Of a stretch of 64,000 bases of DNA, positions 23,630 through 32,988 are shown piece after piece. The stretch is from Streptomyces monomycini. GTDB lineage: Bacteria; Actinomycetota; Actinomycetes; Streptomycetales; Streptomycetaceae. The stretch lies in contig NZ_JAFIQY010000039.1 in the NCBI RefSeq assembly GCF_022271435.1, positions 21,923 through 85,922 of the forward strand. Reading direction: 5' to 3'. Both the position numbers and the translations under genes were made by a program. The notes under the pieces are model-generated. The model saw only the letters and a program-made list of their open reading frames with translations. It was not told the DNA's origin and did no database searches. Numbering within the stretch: the stretch's first letter is position 1; every line of letters begins with the position of its first letter.

Positions 23630-24333
23630 CGACCGCCGCGCGCACCGCGCGGGTCCTGCTCGGCGCCTTCGCCGTGCTGACCGCCGTCCACCTCGGCGCG
23701 CTGCTCGCCGGGACCACCACCGTCGTCCATCTGACCAAACCGGCCCTGATGCCGGTCCTGGCCGGGTACGTGCTGGCCGCCGGAGCGCCCCGGCTGCTCG
23801 CCGTCGCGCTGCTCTTCGGCTGCGGCGGCGACATCCTCCTCCAGACCGGCGACGACGCGCTGTTCCTCGTCGGCATGGGCTCCTTCGCCGCCGGACACGT
23901 CTGCTACCTGGTCCTCCTCGCCCGGCGCGGCGCCTTCCCGGGCGGGCTCCGGCTCTCCGGACCGCTCGCCGCCTGCTACACCGCCCTCTGGCTGGGCTTC
24001 GTCGCCCTGCTGTGGCCGGACCTGGCGGCGGACCTGCGGCTGCCGGTCGCCGCGTACAGCCTGCTGCTCACCGCGACGGCGTTCAGCGCCCTGCGGCTCG
24101 GGCCGCGGGCCGCGCTCGGCGGGCTGCTCTTCCTGCTCTCCGACGCGCTGCTCGCCACCGGTCTGGCCCATTGGCAGCAACCGCCCGCCGCCCAGTTCTG
24201 GGTGATGCTGACCTACGCGGCGGCTCAGTACGCGCTGGCCGACGGCGTACGGCGGACGTACACGGCAGGGGAGCGGGCCGGGGACGCGGAGGCCGCACGG
24301 GCGTACGGTGAGGTACGCAGTACCCCTGCCTGA
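23626..24333 (+). CDS. Lysoplasmalogenase (YhhN family) membrane protein
   Basis: 235 aa from GTG 23626, overlapping the previous TGA by 4 nt. Eight or so hydrophobic segments; the family signatures TKPALMPVLAGYV (TM2 region, about residue 37) and FGCGGDILLQTGDDALFLVGMGSF (Gly-Asp and polar residues in TM3-4) are clear, as is FLLSDALLA near 165. YhhN/TMEM86 proteins hydrolyse the vinyl-ether bond of lysoplasmalogens. Streptomyces are not known for plasmalogens, so the true substrate may differ. Coupling to a sterol desaturase-type oxygenase suggests linked ether-lipid or long-chain modification. Confidence 0.85.
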   Translation: MTTAARTARVLLGAFAVLTAVHLGALLAGTTTVVHLTKPALMPVLAGYVLAAGAPRLLAVALLFGCGGDILLQTGDDALFLVGMGSFAAGHVCYLVLLARRGAFPGGLRLSGPLAACYTALWLGFVALLWPDLAADLRLPVAAYSLLLTATAFSALRLGPRAALGGLLFLLSDALLATGLAHWQQPPAAQFWVMLTYAAAQYALADGVRRTYTAGERAGDAEAARAYGEVRSTPA

Positions 24334-24342
24334 GCCGGTCCG

Positions 24343-24379
24343 GCCGTCGTAGGCCACCGGCCTGACCTGCGACGACGGC
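24343..24379 (+). terminator. Hairpin terminator after the lysoplasmalogenase gene
   Basis: GCCGTCGT (24343-24350) pairs with ACGACGGC (24372-24379), with an internal AGGCC/GGCCT stem. Confidence 0.6.
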
Positions 24380-24386
24380 TGCGGAC

Positions 24387-24417
24387 TTGAGTCTCCCGCC
24401 GGGGGAGCCCCGACAGT
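24387..24417 (+). promoter_or_regulatory. MerR-type autoregulatory promoter (19-bp spacer)
   Basis: TTGAGT (24387-24392), 19 bp containing the dyad CTCCC-N5-GGGAG, then GACAGT (24412-24417). The predicted +1 is 24424, one base before ATG 24425. The dyad differs in sequence from the one before the aldo/keto reductase, so a different MerR protein probably acts there. Confidence 0.7.
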
Positions 24418-24424
24418 GGACGGC

Positions 24425-25966
24425 ATGAACGAGGACGACGGCGGCCTGCTGACGATCGGCGCGCTGGCCCGGCTCACCGGAGTCACGGTGAAGACGGTCC
24501 GGCGCTGGTCCGACGAGGGCCTGCTGCCGCCCGCCGCCCGTACCCCCGCGGGCTACCGGCTGTACGGCCCCGACGCGCCCGCCCGCCTGGAGACCGTGCG
24601 CACCCTGCGCGAACTCGGCATCGGCACCGCGGAGATCCGCGCCGTCCTGCACAGCCGGCGCACCGTCGCCGACACCGCCCGGCACTGGGCGGACGCGCTG
24701 GACGCGCAGATCCGCATGCTGCGGCTGCGGCGCGCCGTACTGCTGGCGGTGGCCGCGCGGGGGACCGCTGCCGAGGAGCTGCCGGACGTGCACCGACTGG
24801 CCCGCCTGACCGCCGCCGAACGGCGCCGTATCATCGAGGAGTTCGTCACGGACGCCCTCGACGGTGTGGACGCCCCCGCCTACCGCGCCGGCCTGCTGGC
24901 CGCCGCCCCCGACCTGCCCGAGGACCCGGCGCCCGAACAGCTCGGCGCCTGGATCGACCTGGCCGGACACGTCCAGCGTCCCGAGGTGCGGGCCGCGCTG
25001 CGGCGGCTGGCCGAGTACAGCGGCCGCACCAGCCCCGCCGTACCGTCCGCGACGGCCGTCGCGGACGCGGCGCGCGTCGCCCGCCTGATGCGCGAGCGCG
25101 GCGAGGCGGCCCTCGCCGCCGGTCTCGCCGCCGACTCACCGGCGGCGGAGCCCGTCGTGGCCGAGCTGGTCGCCGCCTGGCTGCCGACCCAGGCCGGCAG
25201 CGCCGGCACGGCAGGCCCGCCCGAGCGGGACGACGCCCGCGCGCGCCGCGCACTGCTGGAGCAACTGGAAGCCGCCGCCGAGCCGCACATCGAGCGGTAC
25301 TGGCAGCTGATGTGCACCGCCACCGGCCGCCCACAGCCACCGCGTTGGGGCCCGGCGGGCGCCTGGACGGCCGCCGCGCTGCGTGCCCATCCCGAGCCCG
25401 GTCCCGGCCTTGTCCTGCCGCCCGCACCGGACGCGCAGCGCGCGCTGTACGTGTACGAGCGGGTGGCCGAACACGTCACCGCGCTGGTCGACGCCGTACC
25501 GAGGGAAGCGCTGGAGCGGCCCACACCGTGCGACGGATGGACCGTACGGCAGCTCATCGACCACATGACGTGGGAAAACCTCATGATCACCGCGATTGCC
25601 CGGGACGCGCCGCGCACCGACCAGGACGCCGACCACGCCGCGGCCTTCCGGGAATCGGTGGCCGGGCTGCGCGCCGCCTTCACCGGCAGCGGGATGCCGG
25701 AGCGTACGTACGGCCCCTACGAGGCGCCCGGCGCGCTCTTCGCGCAGCAGGCAGCGGTCGAACTCCTCGCGCACGGCTGGGACCTGGCCCGCGCGCTCGG
25801 CGCGCCGACCGGCCTGGCGCCGGAGGTCGCCGACGAGGTGCTGGCGGCGGCCCGCGGCATCTACGGGGCGGCGCCGCGTACGGAGGGCGGATCGTTCGCC
25901 CCGGAGCGGCCCGCGCCCGGTGGAGCGGGCGGAGCGGACCGGCTGGCCGCCTACCTGGGCAGGTGA
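24425..25966 (+). CDS. MerR regulator fused to a DinB/TIGR03086-like metal-binding domain
   Basis: 513 aa, much longer than ordinary MerR proteins (110-330 aa). Residues about 5-75 are the MerR winged helix: LLTIGALARLTGVTVKTVRR, EGLLPPAARTPAGYRLYG, then a leucine-rich dimer helix. Residues about 80-310 form an Ala-rich helical region found in other Streptomyces MerR proteins. From about 335 a second domain starts, with YERVAEHVTALVDAVP, PTPCDGWTVRQLIDHMTWEN and AVELLAHGWDLARALG; these match the TIGR03086/mycothiol-dependent DinB-like family, with His residues as likely metal ligands. A sensory or enzymatic domain linked to MerR is implied. ATG 24425 was chosen from the promoter; GTG 24416 lies inside the -10. 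Confidence 0.85.
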   Translation: MNEDDGGLLTIGALARLTGVTVKTVRRWSDEGLLPPAARTPAGYRLYGPDAPARLETVRTLRELGIGTAEIRAVLHSRRTVADTARHWADALDAQIRMLRLRRAVLLAVAARGTAAEELPDVHRLARLTAAERRRIIEEFVTDALDGVDAPAYRAGLLAAAPDLPEDPAPEQLGAWIDLAGHVQRPEVRAALRRLAEYSGRTSPAVPSATAVADAARVARLMRERGEAALAAGLAADSPAAEPVVAELVAAWLPTQAGSAGTAGPPERDDARARRALLEQLEAAAEPHIERYWQLMCTATGRPQPPRWGPAGAWTAAALRAHPEPGPGLVLPPAPDAQRALYVYERVAEHVTALVDAVPREALERPTPCDGWTVRQLIDHMTWENLMITAIARDAPRTDQDADHAAAFRESVAGLRAAFTGSGMPERTYGPYEAPGALFAQQAAVELLAHGWDLARALGAPTGLAPEVADEVLAAARGIYGAAPRTEGGSFAPERPAPGGAGGADRLAAYLGR

Positions 25967-25981
25967 AGGGGAAACAGGGGT

Positions 25982-26009
25982 GGGGCCGGGCGGAGTGCCG
26001 CCCGGCCCC
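25982..26009. terminator. Bidirectional terminator between merR-dinB and the subtilase gene
   Basis: GGGGCCGGGCGG (25982-25993) and CCGCCCGGCCCC (25998-26009) are perfect 12-bp arms around AGTG, placed between convergent stop codons. Confidence 0.85.
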
Positions 26010-26044
26010 GTGCCTCGGGACCGTTCACCGGTCCGTCGGCCGCG

Positions 26045-27565
<1,521 letters not shown>

Positions 27566-28145
27566 GGGTACTCCACATCATCCGTAAGACCGCCCGAACG
27601 CCGATTGCGTACGGGCAGGTGCATACCGCCGTCCGGGGGAATGGCCCCTGCGTGCGGCAAGTCCCCGTGAAGTTATCCGTGTCGACCACGGAACATCAAT
27701 GGATCAGGGAGAAAACCTGTCACAAGCCGCGGATTGATGTCCCGTCAGACCCTGGTGTCACGGACGGGTCACGTGGCCCCGGGAAGCGCGCCGCAGCGCC
27801 GCCAGGCTCAGCGGCGGCAGCACCGGCCGGCGGCCGTACCGGCGGCCCGGTGCCGTCCGTACGGGCCGCCGCGGGACCGCGGCGGCGGCGACGGGAGCGG
27901 GCAGCCGCACGGTTCCGTACGGGCGGCGGCCCGGCCCCGGGGGCTCGGTGTGCGGTGTGGACATCACACTCCGCCCGACGAACGGGCCCGGCCGCGGTGG
28001 CGGCCGGCACCCGTGCTTCCTGCGGAATTCAACCAACCAACCACTGTCACTTCGGATGCCGCCCCTCTACGATGCGTGATCCGGATCACTTACGCACCCT
28101 TTATCGCCGGGCTCCGCCGTCCGCCCTACGCCACCAGGAGATTCC
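27566..28145. other. 580-bp intergenic region between divergent subtilase and acetate permease operons
   Basis: I support no gene here. A minus-strand reading frame at about 27758-27970 (starting MSTPHTEPPGPG) has a GGAG upstream but is Arg/Pro-rich and without a domain. AT-richer stretches at about 27670-27730 (GAAGTTATCCGTGTC) and 28020-28060 (CAACCAACCAACCACTGTC) are the likely promoter regions for the two flanking transcripts. The CRP-like palindrome is listed separately. Confidence 0.5.
28076..28089. promoter_or_regulatory. CRP-like palindrome GTGATCCGGATCAC
   Basis: This is a perfect 14-bp dyad of the form GTGA-N6-TCAC, the core of CRP/FNR-family operators, 56 nt upstream of the GTG of the DUF485-acetate symporter operon. 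In E. coli the related acs-yjcH-actP operon is CRP-dependent (established). Streptomyces has a Crp protein, so control by it is a reasonable inference. Confidence 0.55.
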
Positions 28146-28493
28146 GTGAGCACCGCACCACCGCCCACCGGCCCGGGGCCGCACCGGCCGCCGGACTTCG
28201 CCGAGGTCCAGGCGAGCCAGGAGTTCGGCGAACTGCGTCGTTCGTACCGTTCGTTCGCCTTTCCGCTCACCGTCGCCTTCATCCTCTGGTACCTGCTGTA
28301 CGTGCTGCTCTCCAGCTACGCGGGCGGCTTCATGGGCACCAAGGTCTTCGGCAACGTCAACGTCGCCTTCGTGCTCGGCATCGCGCAGTTCGTGACCACC
28401 TTCCTCATCGCCTGGTGGTACGCCCGGCACGCCGCCGCGAAGCTGGACCCCAAGGCCGAGGCGATCAAGTCCCGTGTGGAGGGTGACGCATGA
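28146..28493 (+). CDS. DUF485 (YjcH-like) small membrane protein
   Basis: 115 aa from GTG 28146 with AGGAG 6-7 nt upstream. Polar Pro-rich N-terminus, then FAEVQASQEFGELRRSYRSFAFPLTVAFILWYLLYVLLSSYA, with the conserved E-F-x-L-R-R-x-R/Y motif of DUF485 leading into TM1 (about residues 40-60), and TM2 (about 75-97) in VAFVLGIAQFVTTFLIAWWY. DUF485 proteins accompany ActP-type acetate/pyruvate sodium symporters and probably help their assembly or function. Its TGA overlaps the next ATG (ATGA), so the two are translated together. Confidence 0.9.
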   Translation: MSTAPPPTGPGPHRPPDFAEVQASQEFGELRRSYRSFAFPLTVAFILWYLLYVLLSSYAGGFMGTKVFGNVNVAFVLGIAQFVTTFLIAWWYARHAAAKLDPKAEAIKSRVEGDA

Positions 28494-30175
28494 GCGCGGC
28501 CGAGCTGATCGTCATCGGTACGGGACGGATCACCACCGGTACGGGACGGCTCGCCGACGGCGCCGCCCAGCTCGCCGCGGGCGGCGCGGGCGAGCACCGG
28601 ACGCTGATCATCACGCTGTTCGCGGTCTTCGTCGCCGCGACGCTGGGCATCACCGTCTGGGCCGGGCGGCAGACCAAGGGCGCCGAGGACTTCTACGCGG
28701 GCGGCCGCCAGTTCAGCGGCTTCCAGAACGGCCTGGCGATCTCCGGCGACTACATGTCCGCCGCGTCCTTCCTCGGCATCGCCGGGGCCATCGCCCTCTT
28801 CGGTTACGACGGATTCCTGTACTCCATCGGCTTCCTCGTCGCCTGGCTGGTGGCGCTGCTGCTGGTGGCCGAACCGCTGCGCAACTCCGGCCGGTTCACC
28901 ATGGGCGACGTGCTCGCGTACCGGATGCGCCAGCGCCCGGTGCGGACCGCCGCCGGCGTCTCCACCATCGTCGTCTCGATCTTCTACCTGCTCGCCCAGA
29001 TGGCGGGCGCGGGCGCCCTGGTGACGCTGCTGCTCGGCATCACCAGCGAGGCCGGCAAGATCCTGGTCGTCGTCCTGGTCGGCATCGTGATGATCCTCTA
29101 CGTGTCCATCGGCGGCATGAAGGGGACCACCTGGGTCCAGATGGTCAAGGCCGTCCTGCTGATCGCGGGCACCCTGCTCATCACGTTCCTGGTGATGCTC
29201 AAGTTCAACTTCAACATCTCCACGCTGCTGGGCAAGGCCGCCGAGGAGAGCGGCAAGGGCGCCGCCTTCCTGGAGCCCGGCCTGAAGTACGGCGTGACCG
29301 CCACCTCGAAGATCGACTTCATCTCGCTGGGCATCGCGCTGGTCCTGGGCACGGCCGGCCTGCCGCACATCCTCATCCGCTTCTACACCGTGCCCACCGC
29401 CAAGGCCGCCCGGAAGTCCGTGAACTGGGCGATCGGCATCATCGGCGTCTTCTACCTGATGACCATCGCGCTGGGCTTCGGCGCCGCCGCCCTGATCAAG
29501 CCCGAGACGATCATGGCGTCCAACAAGGCGGGCAACACGGCCGCCCCGCTGCTCGCCCAGGAGATCGGCGGCGGCGCCGACTCCACCGGGGGCGCGATCC
29601 TGCTCGCGGTGATCTCCGCGGTGGCCTTCGCGACCATCCTCGCCGTCGTCGCCGGACTCACCCTGGCCTCGTCCTCGTCCTTCGCGCACGACCTCTACGT
29701 CAACGTCATCCGCAAGGGACAGGCCACCGAGAAGGAGGAGGTGCGGGCGGCCCGCTGGGCGACCGTCGGCATCGGTGCCGTCGCCATCGTCCTCGGCGTC
29801 TTCGCCCGCGGCCTGAACGTCGCCGGCCTGGTGGCCCTCGCCTTCGCCGTCGCGGCCTCCGCCAACCTGCCGACGATCCTCTACAGCCTGTTCTGGAAAC
29901 GGTTCACCACCCAGGGCGCGCTGTGGTCCATCTACGGCGGCCTGGCCTCCTCCGTGCTGCTGGTGCTCTTCTCGCCGGTCGTCTCCGGCAAGCCGACCTC
30001 GATGTTCCCCGGCGCGGACTTCCACTTCTTCCCCCTGGAGAACCCGGGCCTGATCTCCATCCCGCTGGGCTTCCTGCTGGGCTGGCTGGGCTCGCTGCTG
30101 TCCAAGGAGGAGCCGGACGTGAAGAAGTACGCCGAACTGGAGGTCCGCTCCCTGACCGGCACCGGGGCGCACTGA
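28490..30175 (+). CDS. actP: Cation/acetate symporter (SSS family, ActP/MctC type)
   Basis: 561 aa with about 13 transmembrane segments. Sodium:solute symporter signatures: WAGRQTKGAEDFYAGGRQFSG after TM1, GLAISGDYMSAASFLGIAGA in TM2, YVSIGGMKGTTWVQMVKAVL in the middle (the GGMK-TTWVQ block is a family hallmark), and LGTAGLPHILIRFYTVP. Length and coupling to DUF485 match ActP of E. coli and MctC of Corynebacterium, which take up acetate, propionate or pyruvate with sodium or protons. The N-terminal 35 residues before TM1 are Gly/Ala-rich. A 22-bp hairpin terminates the operon at 30204. Confidence 0.92.
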   Translation: MSAAELIVIGTGRITTGTGRLADGAAQLAAGGAGEHRTLIITLFAVFVAATLGITVWAGRQTKGAEDFYAGGRQFSGFQNGLAISGDYMSAASFLGIAGAIALFGYDGFLYSIGFLVAWLVALLLVAEPLRNSGRFTMGDVLAYRMRQRPVRTAAGVSTIVVSIFYLLAQMAGAGALVTLLLGITSEAGKILVVVLVGIVMILYVSIGGMKGTTWVQMVKAVLLIAGTLLITFLVMLKFNFNISTLLGKAAEESGKGAAFLEPGLKYGVTATSKIDFISLGIALVLGTAGLPHILIRFYTVPTAKAARKSVNWAIGIIGVFYLMTIALGFGAAALIKPETIMASNKAGNTAAPLLAQEIGGGADSTGGAILLAVISAVAFATILAVVAGLTLASSSSFAHDLYVNVIRKGQATEKEEVRAARWATVGIGAVAIVLGVFARGLNVAGLVALAFAVAASANLPTILYSLFWKRFTTQGALWSIYGGLASSVLLVLFSPVVSGKPTSMFPGADFHFFPLENPGLISIPLGFLLGWLGSLLSKEEPDVKKYAELEVRSLTGTGAH

Positions 30176-30203
30176 CCGCGGCGCTCCGTACGTCCGTACC
30201 GAC

Positions 30204-30251
30204 GGCGGGCGGGGCGACGTCGTAGATCCCTACGACGTCGCCCCGCCCGCC
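30204..30251 (+). terminator. Perfect 22-bp hairpin terminator after actP
   Basis: The arms 30204-30225 and 30230-30251 are fully complementary around ATCC; the upper part reads GACGTCGTAG/CTACGACGTC. It is one of the strongest terminators in the window. Confidence 0.9.
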
Positions 30252-30334
30252 TCGTGACATCTCACCCGTGCTCGCTGTCAGACCCATCGCGTAGGCTCGA
30301 AAGCGAACTGATCGGACTCGGGCTGGGGGCTTCA

Positions 30335-31324
30335 GTGCTCATCGACACATTCGGGCGCGTGGCCACCGACCTGCGCGTCTCGCTGACCGACCGGTGCAAT
30401 CTGCGCTGCACGTACTGCATGCCGGAAGAGGGCCTGCAGTGGCTCGCCAAGCCCGACCTGCTCACCGACGACGAGATCGTCCGCCTGATCCGCATCGCCG
30501 TCACCGACCTGGGCGTCGAAGAGGTCCGCTTCACCGGCGGCGAGCCGCTGCTGCGCCCCGGGCTCGTCGGCATCGTGGAGCGCGTCGCCGCCCTGGAGAA
30601 CCGCCCCCGGATGTCGCTGACCACCAACGGCATCGGCCTGGAGCGCACGGCCACCGCCCTGCGCGCCGCCGGACTGGACCGCGTCAACGTCTCCCTCGAC
30701 ACGCTGCGCCCGGACGTCTTCCGCGCCCTGACCCGCCGCAAGCGCCACGAGGACGTGCTGCGCGGCCTGGAGGCGGCCCGCGCCGCCGGCCTCACCCCGG
30801 TCAAGGTCAACAGCGTCCTGATGCCGGGCTTCAACGACGACGAGGCGCCCGACCTGCTGGCCTGGGCGATCGCCCACGACTACGAACTGCGCTTCATCGA
30901 GCAGATGCCGCTCGACGCCCAGCACGGCTGGAAGCGCGAGGGCATGATCACCGCCGGTGACATCCTCGCCTCGCTGCGCACCCGCTTCACCCTGACCCCC
31001 GAGGGCCAGGAGGAGCGCGGTTCGGCGCCCGCCGAGCGCTGGACCGTGGACGGCGGCCCGCACCGCGTCGGCGTCATCGCCTCCGTCACCCGCCCGTTCT
31101 GCCGCGCCTGCGACCGTACGCGGCTGACCGCCGACGGCCAGGTCCGTACGTGCCTGTTCGCCACCGAGGAGACGGACCTGCGCTCGGCCCTGCGCTCCGA
31201 CGCCCCGGACGCGGAGATCGCGCGCATATGGAAGCAGGCGATGTGGGGCAAGAAGGCCGGGTCGGGTCTGGACGACCCGTCGTTCCTCCAGCCCGCGCGC
31301 CCGATGTCGGCGATCGGAGGCTGA
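30335..31324 (+). CDS. moaA: GTP 3',8-cyclase MoaA (molybdenum cofactor synthesis)
   Basis: 329 aa from GTG 30335 (GGGGG about 7 nt upstream). A radical-SAM enzyme: the first [4Fe-4S] motif CNLRCTYC gives Cys 21, 25 and 28, and FTGGEPLLRPG follows. The second cluster ligands lie at about Cys 256, 259 and 273 (CRACDRTRLTADGQVRTC). The C-terminus ends in the conserved Gly-Gly required for activity. MoaA converts GTP to 3',8-cyclo-GTP, the first step to molybdopterin. No other moa gene is in the window, so the pathway is dispersed. The 30252-30334 gap is short and shows no clear promoter box. Confidence 0.96.
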   Translation: MLIDTFGRVATDLRVSLTDRCNLRCTYCMPEEGLQWLAKPDLLTDDEIVRLIRIAVTDLGVEEVRFTGGEPLLRPGLVGIVERVAALENRPRMSLTTNGIGLERTATALRAAGLDRVNVSLDTLRPDVFRALTRRKRHEDVLRGLEAARAAGLTPVKVNSVLMPGFNDDEAPDLLAWAIAHDYELRFIEQMPLDAQHGWKREGMITAGDILASLRTRFTLTPEGQEERGSAPAERWTVDGGPHRVGVIASVTRPFCRACDRTRLTADGQVRTCLFATEETDLRSALRSDAPDAEIARIWKQAMWGKKAGSGLDDPSFLQPARPMSAIGG

Positions 31325-31453
31325 CCGCGGCCGCACCGCGGCCGCTCCCCTCGGCGCGGCCGGGGCACCGGCCGCCAGAGGCCGGACCAATGACGGCGGC
31401 CGGCCGCAGGCCAGGGGGCAGACAGCGGGTTCCTCGGCCGTCAGCCGGACTCC

Positions 31454-31801
31454 TCAGCCGTCGGCCGGGCGCCCGGCGGCGCCCTTCTCCCATTCCTCCA
31501 GCGTCACGACGTCCTTCAGGAAACCGCGCAGACCGAGGAAGTTGGACAGATGCTCGCGGTGCTCCTCGCAGGCGAGCCAGGTCTTGCGGCGCTCCGGCGT
31601 GTGCAGCTTCGGGTTGTTCCAGGCCAGCACCCACACCGCGTCGGCGCGGCAGCCCTTGGCCGAGCAGACCGGGGTGTCCGCCGCGGCTTGCGGCGCTCCG
31701 CCGGCCGTACCGGGGAGACCGGGAAAGCCCGGCAGACCCGGGAAGTGCGGTGGTGCGGCATCGCCGGAGGAGCCGGAATTCGGGGCGTCAGGGGAGTTCA
31801 C
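31454..31801 (-). CDS. Conserved actinobacterial protein with CxxxxC...C zinc-type motif
   Basis: 115 aa from GTG 31801 (GAGG upstream). The first 42 residues are Gly/Pro-rich, with the collagen-like pattern PGLPGFPGLPG. The conserved core is VCSAKGCRADAVWVLAWNNP, then RRKTWLACEEHREHLSNFLG and WEKG; Cys-Cys near 46-51 with Cys/His near 78-82 would form one metal site. I recall this core from Streptomyces proteins sometimes misnamed acetone carboxylase; no enzymatic evidence supports that name. No membrane segment. It converges with moaA across a GC-rich gap. Confidence 0.72.
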   Translation of the reverse strand: MNSPDAPNSGSSGDAAPPHFPGLPGFPGLPGTAGGAPQAAADTPVCSAKGCRADAVWVLAWNNPKLHTPERRKTWLACEEHREHLSNFLGLRGFLKDVVTLEEWEKGAAGRPADG

Positions 31802-31811
31802 GGCCTCAACC

Positions 31812-31842
31812 CTACGTCGCCATACGTCGCCCTACGTCGCCG
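31812..31842. repeat. Three direct TACGTCGCC repeats, 10-bp period
   Basis: TACGTCGCC occurs at three consecutive 10-bp steps immediately upstream of the minus-strand 115-aa gene. The one-helical-turn spacing could be regulatory or accidental. Confidence 0.6.
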
Positions 31843-31857
31843 CCGGAGCGGACATGG

Positions 31858-31895
31858 CGACGCCGGGCAGCCACGGGGGGAGCCGCCCGGCGTCG
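31858..31895 (-). terminator. Hairpin between the two small minus-strand genes
   Basis: CGACGCCGGGC (31858-31868) and GCCCGGCGTCG (31885-31895) are perfect 11-bp arms. It lies downstream of the DUF3099 gene in the transcription direction, separating it from the 115-aa gene. Confidence 0.75.
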
Positions 31896-32017
31896 GTCCG
31901 TCGCTCCGACGGGGGATGCGGAGCGCGTACGCAGTATGTCACGCGGGAGTGGGCTCGGTGCACCGGAACCGCATGATTGATCTGAGCTTTTCTTGAGCTT
32001 TGCGGATCACGCCCGGC

Positions 32018-32392
32018 TCAACTCGGCTCCCGCCGCGGCCCGTCCGCTTCCGGCCCGGCCGCTTCCGGGACCGGTTCCGCCGGACCGGCGGTGCCCCCGG
32101 GGCCCAGCATCGGCCGGGTGGGAGCCGGTATGAAGGTGGACGGCAGTGAACGTACGTTCTCCCGCCCCGCGTTGGCGATGACGACCGCGACGTACGGCAG
32201 CAGGATGCCCAGCGCCAGTGTGGCGATGGCCACGTGACGCTCGATGTTCCAGAGCACGGCGGTGAGTACGACGGCCACCGTCCGCAGCGACATCGAGATC
32301 ACATAGCGCCGCTGCCGGCCGCGCACATCCTCGGTCAGCCCCTGCCGTGCTCCCGTGATCCGGAAGGACTGGGCGCCGGTCTGCTTCCGCAT
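32018..32392 (-). CDS. DUF3099 membrane protein
   Basis: 124 aa. Two transmembrane segments (about residues 34-52 and 57-77: VISMSLRTVAVVLTAVLWNI, HVAIATLALGILLPYVAVVI) after a short cytoplasmic N-terminus with SFRITGARQGLTEDVRGRQRRY, the typical opening of DUF3099. The C-terminal 45 residues are Pro/Gly/Ala/Glu-rich and probably disordered. Function unknown. ATG 32392 has AGGTGG upstream; longer frames run through non-coding sequence. Confidence 0.8.
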   Translation of the reverse strand: MRKQTGAQSFRITGARQGLTEDVRGRQRRYVISMSLRTVAVVLTAVLWNIERHVAIATLALGILLPYVAVVIANAGRENVRSLPSTFIPAPTRPMLGPGGTAGPAEPVPEAAGPEADGPRREPS

Positions 32393-32610
32393 CACGTTCC
32401 ACCACCTGCTTGTCGTGCCGGATTCTCCCCGGTTCCGCACCGCTCCCACGTTACGCCGCGTCTGCGCCGCCTTCGAGACCGGGGCGCGATACGCCGGGGC
32501 CGGGTCCGCCCCGCCGAGCCGCGTACGGTCCGCTCCGGCGTGCGGCGTAGCCGGTCCGGGGCGAAACTGGCTGGGCACGCTCACGTGCGCGCGCCGCATT
32601 AGGAGGCGAC

Positions 32611-32889
32611 ATGACCTGGTTGTGGGCAATCATCGTCGGCCTGGTCCTGGGCCTGATCGCCAAGGCGATCCTCCCGGGCAAGCAGCAGATCCCGCTGTGG
32701 CTGACCGTGGTCTTCGGCATGCTCGGCAGCGTCCTGGGCAACTGGCTGGCCACCGGCATCGGGGTGAACGACACCAAGGGCGTCGACTGGACGCGGCACC
32801 TGCTGCAACTGGTCGGAGCGGTGGTGATCGTCGCCATCGGCGACCGGCTCTGGACGGCCATCCGCGGCCACGGGAGAGAAACGACCTGA
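32611..32889 (+). CDS. GlsB/YeaQ/YmgE family stress-response membrane protein
   Basis: 92 aa, three hydrophobic segments: residues 2-20 (WLWAIIVGLVLGLIAKAIL), about 28-48, and about 67-82. The pattern I-x-G-L-x-x-G-x-I-A-K near the N-terminus followed by PGKQQIP and a small-residue helix (FGMLGSVLGNWL) matches the transglycosylase-associated/GlsB family. Such small proteins are induced by stress in enterococci and other bacteria, with unknown mechanism. AGGAGG precedes ATG 32611 at good spacing. Confidence 0.88.
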   Translation: MTWLWAIIVGLVLGLIAKAILPGKQQIPLWLTVVFGMLGSVLGNWLATGIGVNDTKGVDWTRHLLQLVGAVVIVAIGDRLWTAIRGHGRETT

Positions 32890-32906
32890 CCGGCCCCGAA
32901 CGCGGA

Positions 32907-32939
32907 ACGGCCGGTGCGCACCGCGTGCGCACCGGCCGT
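32907..32939. terminator. Perfect 15-bp hairpin between convergent glsB-like and tyrS genes
   Basis: ACGGCCGGTGCGCAC (32907-32921) and its complement (32925-32939) around CGC; suitable for both directions. Confidence 0.88.
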
Positions 32940-32988
32940 CGCCGTACCCGGGGGCGGAACGTTCGTCCGCGCGCCCCGGCCCGTACGA

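Noticed and set aside
27758..28036. Possible 68-92-aa gene on the minus strand between the subtilase and acetate operons
   Set aside because: There is a weak GGAG before an ATG, but the composition is Arg/Pro-rich with no recognisable family; not enough for a call.
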